This document shows, in pieces, positions 37,865 through 47,794 of a DNA stretch of 64,000 nt. The stretch lies in assembly GCA_963663495.1 (NCBI GenBank), contig OY760427.1, positions 2,418,001-2,482,000 on the forward strand, in the 5' to 3' direction. Numbering within the stretch: position 1 is the first letter of the stretch; each line of letters begins with the position of its first letter. The translations under genes were made by a program, and so were the position numbers. Under the pieces are notes generated by a model. The model worked only from the letters and a program-made list of their open reading frames with translations. It was not told where the DNA came from and made no database searches. The stretch is from G963663495 sp963663495. GTDB lineage: Bacteria; Bacteroidota; Rhodothermia; Rhodothermales; Bin80.

Positions 37865-38989
37865 TTATCTGACGGAAGCGTGAGCGCCCAGCGATGTCGT
37901 AGTGGCAGCATCAAACAAATGAATCTTATCCAAGTCGACAGCCAGTCTGATTACTATACCCGGCTCGGGCATCTCCTGCGGTGCCAGACGTGCAACCAGC
38001 TGGTCATCACCAGCGCGGACATGTAGGAATACTTCATTGCCCACCGGTTCGGTAAGTACGAGCACAAATTCTACCTCGCTAGTGCGCTCGGGCAGCGAAT
38101 TGTTCGACGCCAAGTAAATGTCTTCAGGGCGAATCCCCAAGATTATCGAACGATCACCACCGTTCCGTGGTAATTGAGAATCTTCAAACGCGAGAGGCAA
38201 ACGAACTAGTCCAGACGCAGACAGGAAAACAGGCCCGCCCAGCCGCTCAATACGGCCAATGATCAAATTCATCGGAGGGTTGCCGATGAACCCGGCTACA
38301 AACGCATTCGCAGGAGCATTGTATAACCCCAATGGTGTGTCCATTTGCTGAATGACACCTTCATGCATAACGACGATGCGATCTCCCAGTGTCATGGCCT
38401 CCACCTGGTCGTGGGTCACATATATCATGGTTGCACCGAGGCTTCGATGTAGCTTCGCTATCTCGGCTCGCATCTGCACTCTTAGCTTGGCATCCAAGTT
38501 GGAGAGCGGCTCGTCAAAGAGAAAAACTTTCGGCTTCCGAACGATCGCTCGACCGACAGCAACCCGCTGCTGCTGCCCGCCGGAAAGCTGCTTCGGCTTG
38601 CGATGGAGGATATCCGTGATTCCCAGAATCTCTGCCGCCCGGCTGACTCTCCGGCTTATCTCCTTCTTTGGGTACTTTCGCAGCTTAAGGCCGAATGCTA
38701 CGTTATCGTACACCGTCATGTGAGGGTACAGCGCATAATTCTGGAAGACCATGGCAATGTCCCTGTCCTTCGGAGGGATATCATTAACCTCAAGGCCATC
38801 AATGGAGATGGTCCCTTCCGTGATAGTTTCAAGGCCAGCTAACAGCCGTAGCGTCGTACTCTTACCACATCCTGACGGGCCTACCAAGACCACCAGTTCC
38901 GAATCGTGGACGGTGAATGTTGCGCCATCTACAGCTACCACTCCCCCATCGTATACTTTCCGAGTACCTTTGAACTTCACGAGGGCCAC
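37865..38989 (-). CDS. sugar ABC transporter ATPase (UgpC/MsmK/MalK type)
   Basis: This 374-residue ATP-binding protein is of the CUT1 carbohydrate-import class. Walker A is GPSGCGKST, the Q-loop VFQNYALYPHMTV, the signature LSGGQQQRVAVGRAI, Walker B VFLFDEPLSNLDA and the H-loop YVTHDQVEA. The C-terminal 130 residues form the OB/TOBE regulatory domain of MalK-like proteins (GIRPEDIYLA, then EVFLHVRAG). No permease or binding-protein genes are adjacent, so it probably serves transporters encoded elsewhere, as MsmK and MsmX do. It is divergent from a LacI-family regulator 182 bases away, which may control it. Confidence 0.92.
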   Translation of the reverse strand: MALVKFKGTRKVYDGGVVAVDGATFTVHDSELVVLVGPSGCGKSTTLRLLAGLETITEGTISIDGLEVNDIPPKDRDIAMVFQNYALYPHMTVYDNVAFGLKLRKYPKKEISRRVSRAAEILGITDILHRKPKQLSGGQQQRVAVGRAIVRKPKVFLFDEPLSNLDAKLRVQMRAEIAKLHRSLGATMIYVTHDQVEAMTLGDRIVVMHEGVIQQMDTPLGLYNAPANAFVAGFIGNPPMNLIIGRIERLGGPVFLSASGLVRLPLAFEDSQLPRNGGDRSIILGIRPEDIYLASNNSLPERTSEVEFVLVLTEPVGNEVFLHVRAGDDQLVARLAPQEMPEPGIVIRLAVDLDKIHLFDAATTTSLGAHASVR

Positions 38990-39012
38990 TTAATTGTCCG
39001 GTATAACCAGCA

Positions 39013-39026
39013 TAGCAACGCTTTCA
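39013..39026. promoter_or_regulatory. candidate LacI-family operator
   Basis: Read on the minus strand, TGAAAGCGTTGCTA resembles the LacI/CcpA-type consensus TGWAANCGNTNWCA with two mismatches and the central CG. It lies 24 bases upstream of the ABC ATPase start, in the divergent region with the lacI-type gene. A short palindrome, GCAAAGTTTGC, follows at 39041-39051. Confidence 0.35.
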
Positions 39027-39171
39027 GTTTAGCTTTTCATGCAAAGTTTGCGCACGGCATAGGTAAGCTTCCCAACCTGCTGTTCGCCGGGGATAAAACA
39101 ACTCGCCAATTCCTCCGGCGCTATAATTTACACTTCCATTCATAACCGATTGGGCGTACAAGCCACAGTAC

Positions 39172-40236
39172 ATGAGTCGCAAGGACATATCTCAATCTAG
39201 AGTTACGATCTACGACGTAGCACGGGCTGCGGGAGTTGGTATATCAACGGTGTCCCGCGTCATAAATAACGTACCTACCGTAGCCAGCTCCACGCGATTG
39301 CGCGTATTGGAGGCTATCGAGCTCCTCCAGTATCGTCCCCATCGTGTTGCGCGAGCATTGGCGCAGCAGCATATTCCATCCTTAGCGATCGCAGTTCCGA
39401 CCTTCACGACGCCATTCCATAATGAACTGCTTAAGGGCGTGAGGACAGCACTTGCAGATAGAGCGTTAGATCTGCTACTTTTTGACTTGGGCTCGACATC
39501 ACCAGCGGAGTCACTGCTGAGAGTGTTGCATCGGGGCACAGTGAATGGACTACTATTGGCGGGGGTACCAGTTAATGATATTCTGGCAAAAGAACTTGCA
39601 GCACTTAGATGTCCGGTTGTGCTGATTGGACACCACCATGATAGTTTCGATTCCTTCTATTGGGACAATGCTGTGGGTTCGGCGTCTGCAGTTGACCACT
39701 TGATCAAGTCGAAGCATGAACGAATTGGCATGATCCGTTCCCATACCGACAGCTATTTGCAGCTGCAGCGAGTGGCTGGCTATAGCAAGGCGCTCCGAGC
39801 GGCGGGTATTGAGGTTCAGCCCGAACTTGTTCAACACGGCGCAACGGCAAAACATGGCGGTTTCAGCGAGGAACACGGGTTTGAAGCGATGGAACGACTT
39901 CTTGCAGTAAACCCCCGCCCAACCGCGATTTTTGCGAGCAGTGATGTACAGGCCATTGGCGCCTGGACAGCTATTCGTGAAACCGGGCTGACTGTACCAG
40001 GTCATTTCGCCCTAGTAGGCTACGATGACATAAAGATTAGCCGCTTTATTGGCTTAACAAGCGTGGATCAGGGCATGGAAACGGTAGGCCATATGGCGGC
40101 ATCGCGCCTCTTAACTCGCCTTGCACATCCTACGTCTAGGCCTTACGTCAATCATAAACTTATCCCGGAACTGCGCATTCGGCATTCAAGTGATCCTGCC
40201 AAAAGCGTTCACCAAGCAAGAAACCACAATGAATAA
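39172..40236 (+). CDS. LacI-family transcriptional regulator
   Basis: This 354-residue repressor-type protein has an N-terminal LacI helix-turn-helix (VTIYDVARAAGVGISTVSRVINN, about residues 11-33) and hinge helix (LQYRPHRVARALAQQ). A periplasmic-binding-protein-like sugar-sensing domain follows, with FASSDVQAIGAWTAIRE and VGYDDIKISRFIGLTSVDQ near the C-terminus. It should bind an operator as a dimer and respond to a sugar or nucleoside. Its last codons overlap the start of purC by 8 bases. It diverges from a CUT1 ATPase gene. A role in sugar uptake is likely, but the coupling to purC also allows a purine-related role as for PurR; the effector is not identifiable. Confidence 0.9.
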   Translation: MSRKDISQSRVTIYDVARAAGVGISTVSRVINNVPTVASSTRLRVLEAIELLQYRPHRVARALAQQHIPSLAIAVPTFTTPFHNELLKGVRTALADRALDLLLFDLGSTSPAESLLRVLHRGTVNGLLLAGVPVNDILAKELAALRCPVVLIGHHHDSFDSFYWDNAVGSASAVDHLIKSKHERIGMIRSHTDSYLQLQRVAGYSKALRAAGIEVQPELVQHGATAKHGGFSEEHGFEAMERLLAVNPRPTAIFASSDVQAIGAWTAIRETGLTVPGHFALVGYDDIKISRFIGLTSVDQGMETVGHMAASRLLTRLAHPTSRPYVNHKLIPELRIRHSSDPAKSVHQARNHNE

Positions 40237-41203
40237 CATAAGCACGGACATCATTAGGAATCAGCTTCAGTATACATTGCCGGAAGCACCAGTTGCCGGC
40301 ATCGGCGAGCGGTATCGCGGTAAAGTGCGAGATACCTATAGCCTGGGAGACCAACTCATACTCGTGACGACCGATCGCATATCAGCTTTTGATCACGTCA
40401 TACGACAGACGATTCCATTCAAGGGACAAGTCCTAAATCAGGTGGCCACCTATTTCTTCGAAAGAACAAGCGACATAATTGAAAACCATGTCTTGGCTGT
40501 TCCTGACCCCAACGTGACCGTTGCCATCCGGTGCAAGCCTGTGCAACTGGAATTTGTGGTTCGCGGTTACCTTGTTGGTCATGCGTGGCGTACCTACAAG
40601 AGGGGGGGGCGCACACTGTGCGGCAAAGTATTTGCCGATGGCATGCGTGAAAACGAGCGTTTACCCAAGCCTATTCTGACTCCCACAACAAAGGCGCATC
40701 AGGGGCATGATGAGGATATCAGCGAGAAGGAGGCGATTGGGAGCGGCCTGATTGACAAAGAACTGTTCGACCAGTTGGAGGCAGTCTCGTTAAGCCTGTT
40801 TGAGAGAGGTACCCGAATGGCTGAAGCGGAAGGGCTGATACTAGTCGACACCAAGTATGAGTTTGGCATCACCCCTGACGGTAGAACCGTTCTAATAGAT
40901 GAGGTCCATACACCTGATAGCTCACGATACTTTTACAGCGCCCCGTATGAAGGGCTGCTTCGTGATGGGCAACCGCAGAAGCAACTATCCAAGGAATTTG
41001 TGCGTCAATGGCTCACCTCCAACGGGTTTTCCGGAAAGACGGGCCAGAGTATGCCAGACCTTCCGGATGAGGTGCGCACCTCAGTCTCGGCAAGATATCT
41101 CGAACTGTATGGAATCATTACGGGTCGGCGATTCGAACCGGATACCAGTCGAGATCCGGCTGCAAGGATTGAGAAAGCAATCTGGAGTTTCCTGGATTCC
41201 TGA
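40229..41203 (+). CDS. purC: phosphoribosylaminoimidazole-succinocarboxamide synthase
   Basis: SAICAR synthetase catalyses the ATP-dependent condensation of CAIR with aspartate in purine biosynthesis. The 324-residue protein starts at ATG 40229 (MNNISTDIIRNQLQYTLPEA). Recognisable elements are YRGKVRDTYSLGDQLILVTTDRIS at the N-terminus, VELVVRGYLVGH-like LEFVVRGYLVGHAWRTY, and the substrate-binding LVDTKYEFGI and LIDEVHTPDSSRYF (family PS signature region). It is longer than the 240-residue E. coli type and resembles the 300-residue class seen in eukaryotes and some bacteria. It overlaps the lacI-type gene by 8 bases, so the two are translationally coupled. Confidence 0.95.
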   Translation: MNNISTDIIRNQLQYTLPEAPVAGIGERYRGKVRDTYSLGDQLILVTTDRISAFDHVIRQTIPFKGQVLNQVATYFFERTSDIIENHVLAVPDPNVTVAIRCKPVQLEFVVRGYLVGHAWRTYKRGGRTLCGKVFADGMRENERLPKPILTPTTKAHQGHDEDISEKEAIGSGLIDKELFDQLEAVSLSLFERGTRMAEAEGLILVDTKYEFGITPDGRTVLIDEVHTPDSSRYFYSAPYEGLLRDGQPQKQLSKEFVRQWLTSNGFSGKTGQSMPDLPDEVRTSVSARYLELYGIITGRRFEPDTSRDPAARIEKAIWSFLDS

Positions 41204-41339
41204 ACTGCACCTAATTTCGGTAACCAAGGCCTATGCTGACAACAGCGGTTCAGAATTGGGTTCAATGAGACTCAAACGTAAGCGTGCGGTGGACTACATC
41301 TTGATTAGGTGATGGGTTCTGGGGAGCTTGCCGGTAGAC

Positions 41340-41615
41340 ATGAGACCCCAGACACCAGATCGCATGGTAGAGCCCGAACGTACGGCGGAAGAGATGTTTC
41401 CGCTGGTAGAGCAGTATAACGAACCGAACGGCCAGTCCGCAGCGGCGTTTTGTGCAGTGCACGGCATCTCGTACGGGCAGTTGAATTACTGTAGGCGGAA
41501 GTATCGCTAAGAGACTGCATCCCTAGGACAGCCTCGTGGAGATAGGCAGTGCAACACCAAGGGAAGTGGCGCAGGTAGAGATCGCGTATCCGCACGAGAG
41601 GACGGCATTATTCAC
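41340..41615 (+). pseudogene. IS66-type TnpA accessory protein fragment
   Basis: A short frame (41340-41510) encodes RTAEEMFPLVEQYNE, then AAAFCAVHGISYGQLNYCRRKYR. This matches the helix-turn-helix of IS66 TnpA-like accessory proteins, where FCxxHGIS is followed by a tyrosine-rich recognition helix and RKYR. A stop follows, but in another frame shortly after (about 41550-41600) the sequence reads TPREVAQVEIAYPH, like the C-terminal part of TnpA. It is therefore a frameshifted remnant. The IS66 elements elsewhere in this window lack tnpA, so this comes from a different IS66 subgroup. Confidence 0.55.
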
Positions 41616-42258
41616 ATCAAGTCACACACCATACCTGCCAGGCCGAATTACCCGAGATGTTCCGACAGCCATGCCAGCGAGATTTGACCAGAACTGACGA
41701 ACAATCGAACCGTTATGGATGATTTATGGGCAAAGGGCAGGGCTAGCGAGTCCTCCTTAACAGCAGGACGACCGGTTCCCAAGTTCTATGTAAAGGCCTG
41801 AATCCACGGTCTTGCCATCTGCATGCCGGATACCGCTTGGCCAGTACACAGGCTCCCGCCCAGCTCGTCCCAGAGGACCAGAAATTCCCCTGGTTTTGAC
41901 ATCGTCTAAGCCTTTTCAACACTTCAGCATTGTTCATTTGCATTCAACGCCGTGACTCGTACCGGACAAAGTCCTACCTCTGCCTTTTCCGGTCTCGCTT
42001 ACCACCCTATCTCTTAAACTACACAACAGCCGGCGGTTTAGAACCTCCGCCTGTACGGCGACTCTGGAGGGCCTACCGCCATCCCGTACAAGCATGACTA
42101 CACGAAGATCAATTCATAACTAACCTCCGTCAGTCTTCTCGGCGCACCTCTGAAAAGCACTATATAAACTCAGACTTGAGCTGGAGTCCGTATAGGATCA
42201 ATTCCAGAATCGTGTCGGCGATTGATTTCGACAACGGGATGGGGTCCACCAGACGCCG
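41616..42258. other. intergenic region without a recognisable gene
   Basis: About 640 bases between the TnpA remnant and the end of the large FG-GAP/LRR gene. No open frame with family resemblance, no RNA gene and no clear terminator is visible. Given the left neighbour it may be decayed IS sequence. Confidence 0.45.
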
Positions 42259-45200
42259 TCACGGTCTCCACGCATCAGGAGCCGGAATCCCGTTACTAAA
42301 GAGGACGAACTCGCCGGGATCGGCCCGTGCTTGCGCACTAGCCAAACTGACGGCACCGTTGCCAGCCGGAGCAGCAAGGTCCCGAAGAAAGCCGGTGACC
42401 TGCCTTGTTGCTTCATCAACCAGGATCGCCATCGGCTCGCTGGTATCCCCGTCAAGCGTGAAGGTGCCACCCGGCCCTGCAAGCGTGATCGAAGCTAATG
42501 ATTCAGCCCATTCTGGTTGCACGGGCAGCGTAAAAACAAACCCGCTGCTGCCATCTCCGTCCATCGCACGCGGTATGGCGAAATCCAGTTCAAAAAGCAG
42601 TGAGCCCGCCTCCGACCTACCAATGAGACGGTACTCGCCGGTTGAGTCTGGAAGTTGCGCGGGGGCGTCAACCACAAAGGCAGGTTCCAAGAACGGAACC
42701 GAAAGCGAATCTGCTCCGCCCCACAGAAGAAGCGCCGCAACAGGCGGCAGTTCGCGTTGCTGCTTAAGTAGACCCTCCACATGCAATCGGTGACGCAGCG
42801 CCTTCTCCCAGCTGAAGTCGCTAATCCAGGCCGGAGGGCAATACGACATCAAATCCTTAGCTTCGTTCGGCACAATGATCTTCCCGCCTCCGCTGAAATC
42901 ATACCCCCAGACCCCCGTTGATCCATTAACATACGGATACGCCGGGTCCGGCCCCGCCGGGTTGCCGCACGGCACATGGGAAAGCGACAAGTTATGCCCG
43001 AACTCGTGTGCAATAACAACGTTGTCAAGTACGGAAAAGGCATATCTCCGACCCAAAGAAGCAATCCCCGAAGCGCCCACCAACTCTCCGGCCAGTAGAC
43101 CCATATAGTAGCCTGTGCCACCCTCCAGAGCACGTATTACGCTTGTCTGATTGTACAAATCAAGAGCTCGATTGGAAGAAGAACTAACGGGAGTATGAGC
43201 AGTCACGCTCAGATCCCCTATCGGAAGCAGCCTATTCGTTTGTTGCAGCAGGCGATGGCCTTTCGGATCCGCTTCCATCTCGCCGACAACTGTAACGACC
43301 GATTCACGTGGGTCTGATTCCCACAGAAACGGGATCAATGTTAGGTCAAAGGTGGGCAAATCCCGCACATCAACTGCTAAACGCCCCGTCTCCGGAATCC
43401 GTCGTGCTACCCCCAGATTCGCATCAACCAATCCTTCCGGATCAATTTCGATGACCATTTCCAGGCCGGAACGCACCATAGAAGCAGGAATCCGTGCGTT
43501 GACTGAAAGTGCCAGCGATCCCTCGTTAACTTCTGTCGGAATGGGACCAGCTTTGCCAGGGATATCAACGGAGCGATCGAACGCACCGTTCACATAAAAT
43601 TCAGCTCGAACATCTGGAATACGCTCCGAGTTAGCGCCTGCCGCAGTCGGAAATACACGCAGCAGGGCTTCCTCGCCGGCCACGAGGGCAACAGGCAGGT
43701 CACGAGACTGCACCGCCTGGGTGAGGTAGGCGGGTCCTCTTACGGCTCCACATTGGCTTACGCGCTTGGAAAGCAACTTGTCCAACCACGCATTTAGCGC
43801 GGCGTCCGCACACAACTGTGTGCTCCCTGCATTCAGATGGAGCAATTTCCTCATGTTCACTAACGTGACCGGCAAGGTGCCAGACATCTCAGTGTTGCCG
43901 GTTACGGCAAGAGAAATCAGCTCAGTAAGATTCGCTAGCTCAGGGAGGATTCCACCCGATAGTTGGTTGTTTGAAAGGTAGAGTTCTCGCAGAGTAGAGC
44001 TCCTAGTCAGAGCGAGCGGGATTGGACCAGAAAGTTTGTTAGAGGCGACGCTGAGATATTCAAGTCTCTCGAACTCACCAAACGCATCCGGGATTGGACC
44101 GGAAAAGGCATTATGAGCTAGGTCAAGAACTCTCAGGTTCGCTGCGCCGCCAAGTGCCGCCGGGAGGGGGCCCGAAAAATTGTTGGATTCCGCGGACAGG
44201 AACTCCAGCGTAGGAATCCATGCGACCTCAGCAGGAATTGAGCCGGTCAAGCCGTTGTCGCTAAGAATTAGTTTCAGCAGTTCCACCAAGTTGCCCAGTT
44301 CTGTTGGAATTGAGCCAGACAGATGGTTACCGTGCAGACTCAAATGCTTCAGGCGCGTGAGATTGCCTAGTTCGGGCGGGATCGTCCCCGCCAGAAAAAC
44401 GCCTGCAAGATCAAGCGTATCCAATTTGGTAAGCGCTCCAAGGTAGGGCGGGATTGATGTGCGCTGAAAATCATTCGCGGAAAGGTTAAGATATCTCAGC
44501 TCTGAGAGCCCTGCAATGGCCTGCGGTATGGGACCAGCTAGCCGATTGAAGCTCAAGTCAAGCCTAATCACCCGGTCCTGCTGATCCGTCTTTATGCCAG
44601 ACCATTCACGAAGTGGCTCGTCGCTGAGCCACATATCGCTGTCGTGCCAATGCTGCCCATTCCAAGCCTCGTAGAGTTGCACCAAAACCTCACGGTCTTC
44701 CGAGGGTGGGCAATCCGCCCCGGTTCCTTCGTGCACCGGCACTGTGCTGAGCCAGTTTCTAACGAAGGTTCCTTGAGGGATGCACAGCCCCGTGCCCGCA
44801 TAACGGAACTCCTGCAAATCAGAGAGGCTCGGGAACGTGTAGGGGATACGCCCCGTCAGTCCAGGATTGTCCCCAATCTTGAGCACTCGCAAGTCCACCA
44901 GACGTGTCAGCTCGGGCGTCAACTGTCCGGCAAGCTCATTGCTGGACAGTTCAATCGCAACCACTTGATCAGATTCGTTCGTGCTAATTCCATACCTGTT
45001 AGAAAGAACCGGGTCGTCAGGCCATCCAGATTGATTGGTCCACCCGTCGCCACCCGCCAACTCATACATGGCCTTCAGAACATCGTGGTCAAGCTGGTTG
45101 CACCAAGCCCCCTCCAGCTCTGCGATTTGTTCGGCCCACTGCGCGAAAGCATCAGTGGCAGGCATGCACAGGTCGTCGTGGGTCCTGCCCCAACGGAAAG

Positions 45201-47781
45201 TGGTTAATTGAAGGTTGAGTAGCTCATTGGGGAGGGGGCCCATTATCCCCGAATCGTTAATATTCAGGATTTTCAATGCGGTCAGATTACCGATTTCCGG
45301 TGGGACAGGACCTGATAGACTGTTGTAAGAAAGGTGGAGTTCGGTGAGCTTGGTTAGATGCCCAATTTCCGACGGAATAGGGCCTGACAAACGGTTTGAA
45401 TTCAAGTTGAGACGTCGCAGGGCTGCTAAGTTGCCAATTTCCGATGGAATAGGGCCTGACAGGCTACCCCCCGCGATTACGACTTGCGTAATATTGGTCA
45501 GGTTGCCAATCTCCCGCGGAATGGAACCGGAAATACCACGTTCGACTAATTCAAGGCTTTCAAGAGAGATCAGATTGCCAATCTCCCGCGGAATGGAACC
45601 GGAGAGATTATTCGCAGCCAAACTGATGGCCAGCAAAGCAGTTAAGTAGCCAATTTCGGGAGGAATCGGGCCTGTGAGCTGGCTATTACCAACCACACTC
45701 AACCATGTCAATTCCGTAAAGAATCCGATCTCGGGCGGAAGAGCTCCAGAGAGGTCATTGGATTCTAGTTGCAAGCTTGTTATCCGTCCTTCATGGTTGG
45801 TATGGACGCCGTACCACTCTCCGAGTGGCCTGTCGCTAAGCCAGTTTGTGTTGTTAACCCAGTCCGGGCCGCCCGTGGCATTGTACAAGGCTGTAAGTGC
45901 CTCCCGCTCCGTCAACGGAGGGCCTACAGGCGGAGGTGGCGGCACTACCAGTATCGTTGCACGAACGGTAGCTCGGGCGCTGACAGCACCCGCCGTGGCT
46001 ATCACCTCGGTGGATCCGCTGCCCACAGCCGTGACAACAACACTCCCGTCACTCTGCTTATCTACCTCCGCCACCGCAGCATCAGCGGTTTCCCATACGA
46101 TCAGGGCGTGTTCAATGATAACACCATTTGCGCGCTTTGCCGTCGCCTTCAGGCGGATTGTCTCTCCAAGCTTCGTGAACACCACCGAACTCGGTACAAT
46201 CTCCACCGTAGCAGTCGCCGCCGCCAGCACCTCGGACCCAACCACGAAAACCCGCTCCTCAGAAAACTGCGAAGCCGTGTACGCATTGTTCAGTGCCTGA
46301 ACGCTCCAGTAGTACCTGCCCGGCTCCAGACCCTTCAATGTCCACGCAGTCCCGGACCCCGTATTGCCGCGGCGACTGATGTAACGCATCCCGGTAACCG
46401 GGTCCGCCATCGGAGAGACCAGATCCATCCCCAGGGGAGCAGTCCCTACCCGTAAGTTGTACGTACCCGGAAGTTCGGAAGAGTGGGGTTCGGACCACGA
46501 CAGCATGGCTGTACTGCCTTTCACCTTCACTTCCAAGTCCACAGGGATGGATGGACGCTCACCGCCCTCCTGCTTCCTGTTGCGCAGTATCCGAACCGCA
46601 GACTCGCCCCATACCAGCAAGTCCAAATCCAAATCCTGATCGTAATCAGCCCCAACCACTCCACCGTGCGTTGAACCATCGTACTGCAGAACAGGGGCCT
46701 TGGCAGAGTGTGTCTCCGCATGTGTGTACAACTGCACTACCCCCTCACCCGAAAAAGTGGCAGCACCCGATATGAAAAAATCCAAACCCCCCGAATTCGT
46801 AAAATCCCCCCACCCTATCGCTCCACCCCAACGCCCGGACCCAACAGCACCTTCTCCTATATCGTCCGCAAGCACAAAGTGACCGCCATCATTGCGCAAA
46901 ATCATCCTCCTCCCCTCCAGAATAAAAGGAGACAGGTCGGCACCGCTAACTAGTATGTCCAAATCCCCGTCTGCATCATAATCCCCCCATGCCCCCGACG
47001 AAAACAGCAACCCGGGCAAGTCCTGGCTCAGCGTACTGAACTCACCTTCATCATTGCACAAGACGCGTGTGACAAACCCCTGCGGCTCTGTCACTCCCGT
47101 GATAAGTAAGTCCACATCCCCATCCATATCATAATCCCCCCACTCCAGCGTACAGTCCATTACCCCTCCCAGCTCTGAAGACTGCACGGAAAATCCGAGA
47201 CCCTCCTCCAAAAGGTTCTCGTGAATGACCAGCACCGGGGCATCGCTCCCATTACGTCCACACACCGCCAGATCAAGATCCCCGTCGTTATCATAATCCC
47301 CCCAATCCAAGTCAGACGACCACACACCGGGCAATGCCAATGATGTTACCGTTAGCGAATCCCGGCTTTCAAATGTGTACACCACCGTTGACGGATCCCC
47401 CGTAGCTAAAAGACCCGCAACGGCCAGATCAAGATCCCCATCGTTATCATAGTCACCCCATGTCACCGCACCTTGCCAAACCCCCTCCATCGTCGCAGCA
47501 CTCCCGAAGGCTACCTCCGTTTGGGACGAGCCATGTATCCCATCATTGCGGTACAACCTTGTAATGGGCTGCGCATCCTGACTCCTTGCACCGGTCAGCA
47601 GTACATCCAAATCCCCGTCCCCATCATAGTCACCCATTGCTACCGCACCAAACCGTACCGGGGGTACCGTAGGCACCCCTACTTCCTCAAATATGTGCTC
47701 CTGCGCACGCGATGGAACGGCGCTAAGCACCACCCATGCCATCGCGTAAATAAACAGCTGCCGTGACGGTATCCTGTGCAT
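42259..47781 (-). CDS. secreted FG-GAP / Ig-like / leucine-rich-repeat / metalloprotease protein
   Basis: This 1840-residue exported protein has a signal peptide ending near SRAQEH (residue 27). Residues 30-405 are FG-GAP/VCBS-like repeats with repeated WGDYDNDGDLDL calcium-binding loops. A fibronectin-III-like domain (about 405-515) and a Big-2-like Ig domain (about 515-610) follow, then a PPPPPVGPP linker. Residues 620-1190 are plant-type leucine-rich repeats (LxGxIPxEIGNLTxLxxLxLxxNxLSG). Near residue 1592 is a zinc site HEFGHNLSLSH and, after it, LMSYCPPAW, a metzincin-like Met-turn. The usual Gly of HExxHxxGxxH is Ser. No T9SS sorting domain is evident at the C-terminus. It follows the T9SS-type FG-GAP gene by 13 bases. 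A role in binding and cutting proteins outside the cell is inferred. Confidence 0.85.
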   Translation of the reverse strand: MHRIPSRQLFIYAMAWVVLSAVPSRAQEHIFEEVGVPTVPPVRFGAVAMGDYDGDGDLDVLLTGARSQDAQPITRLYRNDGIHGSSQTEVAFGSAATMEGVWQGAVTWGDYDNDGDLDLAVAGLLATGDPSTVVYTFESRDSLTVTSLALPGVWSSDLDWGDYDNDGDLDLAVCGRNGSDAPVLVIHENLLEEGLGFSVQSSELGGVMDCTLEWGDYDMDGDVDLLITGVTEPQGFVTRVLCNDEGEFSTLSQDLPGLLFSSGAWGDYDADGDLDILVSGADLSPFILEGRRMILRNDGGHFVLADDIGEGAVGSGRWGGAIGWGDFTNSGGLDFFISGAATFSGEGVVQLYTHAETHSAKAPVLQYDGSTHGGVVGADYDQDLDLDLLVWGESAVRILRNRKQEGGERPSIPVDLEVKVKGSTAMLSWSEPHSSELPGTYNLRVGTAPLGMDLVSPMADPVTGMRYISRRGNTGSGTAWTLKGLEPGRYYWSVQALNNAYTASQFSEERVFVVGSEVLAAATATVEIVPSSVVFTKLGETIRLKATAKRANGVIIEHALIVWETADAAVAEVDKQSDGSVVVTAVGSGSTEVIATAGAVSARATVRATILVVPPPPPVGPPLTEREALTALYNATGGPDWVNNTNWLSDRPLGEWYGVHTNHEGRITSLQLESNDLSGALPPEIGFFTELTWLSVVGNSQLTGPIPPEIGYLTALLAISLAANNLSGSIPREIGNLISLESLELVERGISGSIPREIGNLTNITQVVIAGGSLSGPIPSEIGNLAALRRLNLNSNRLSGPIPSEIGHLTKLTELHLSYNSLSGPVPPEIGNLTALKILNINDSGIMGPLPNELLNLQLTTFRWGRTHDDLCMPATDAFAQWAEQIAELEGAWCNQLDHDVLKAMYELAGGDGWTNQSGWPDDPVLSNRYGISTNESDQVVAIELSSNELAGQLTPELTRLVDLRVLKIGDNPGLTGRIPYTFPSLSDLQEFRYAGTGLCIPQGTFVRNWLSTVPVHEGTGADCPPSEDREVLVQLYEAWNGQHWHDSDMWLSDEPLREWSGIKTDQQDRVIRLDLSFNRLAGPIPQAIAGLSELRYLNLSANDFQRTSIPPYLGALTKLDTLDLAGVFLAGTIPPELGNLTRLKHLSLHGNHLSGSIPTELGNLVELLKLILSDNGLTGSIPAEVAWIPTLEFLSAESNNFSGPLPAALGGAANLRVLDLAHNAFSGPIPDAFGEFERLEYLSVASNKLSGPIPLALTRSSTLRELYLSNNQLSGGILPELANLTELISLAVTGNTEMSGTLPVTLVNMRKLLHLNAGSTQLCADAALNAWLDKLLSKRVSQCGAVRGPAYLTQAVQSRDLPVALVAGEEALLRVFPTAAGANSERIPDVRAEFYVNGAFDRSVDIPGKAGPIPTEVNEGSLALSVNARIPASMVRSGLEMVIEIDPEGLVDANLGVARRIPETGRLAVDVRDLPTFDLTLIPFLWESDPRESVVTVVGEMEADPKGHRLLQQTNRLLPIGDLSVTAHTPVSSSSNRALDLYNQTSVIRALEGGTGYYMGLLAGELVGASGIASLGRRYAFSVLDNVVIAHEFGHNLSLSHVPCGNPAGPDPAYPYVNGSTGVWGYDFSGGGKIIVPNEAKDLMSYCPPAWISDFSWEKALRHRLHVEGLLKQQRELPPVAALLLWGGADSLSVPFLEPAFVVDAPAQLPDSTGEYRLIGRSEAGSLLFELDFAIPRAMDGDGSSGFVFTLPVQPEWAESLASITLAGPGGTFTLDGDTSEPMAILVDEATRQVTGFLRDLAAPAGNGAVSLASAQARADPGEFVLFSNGIPAPDAWRP

Positions 47782-47794
47782 CAGGCTTCGCTGC

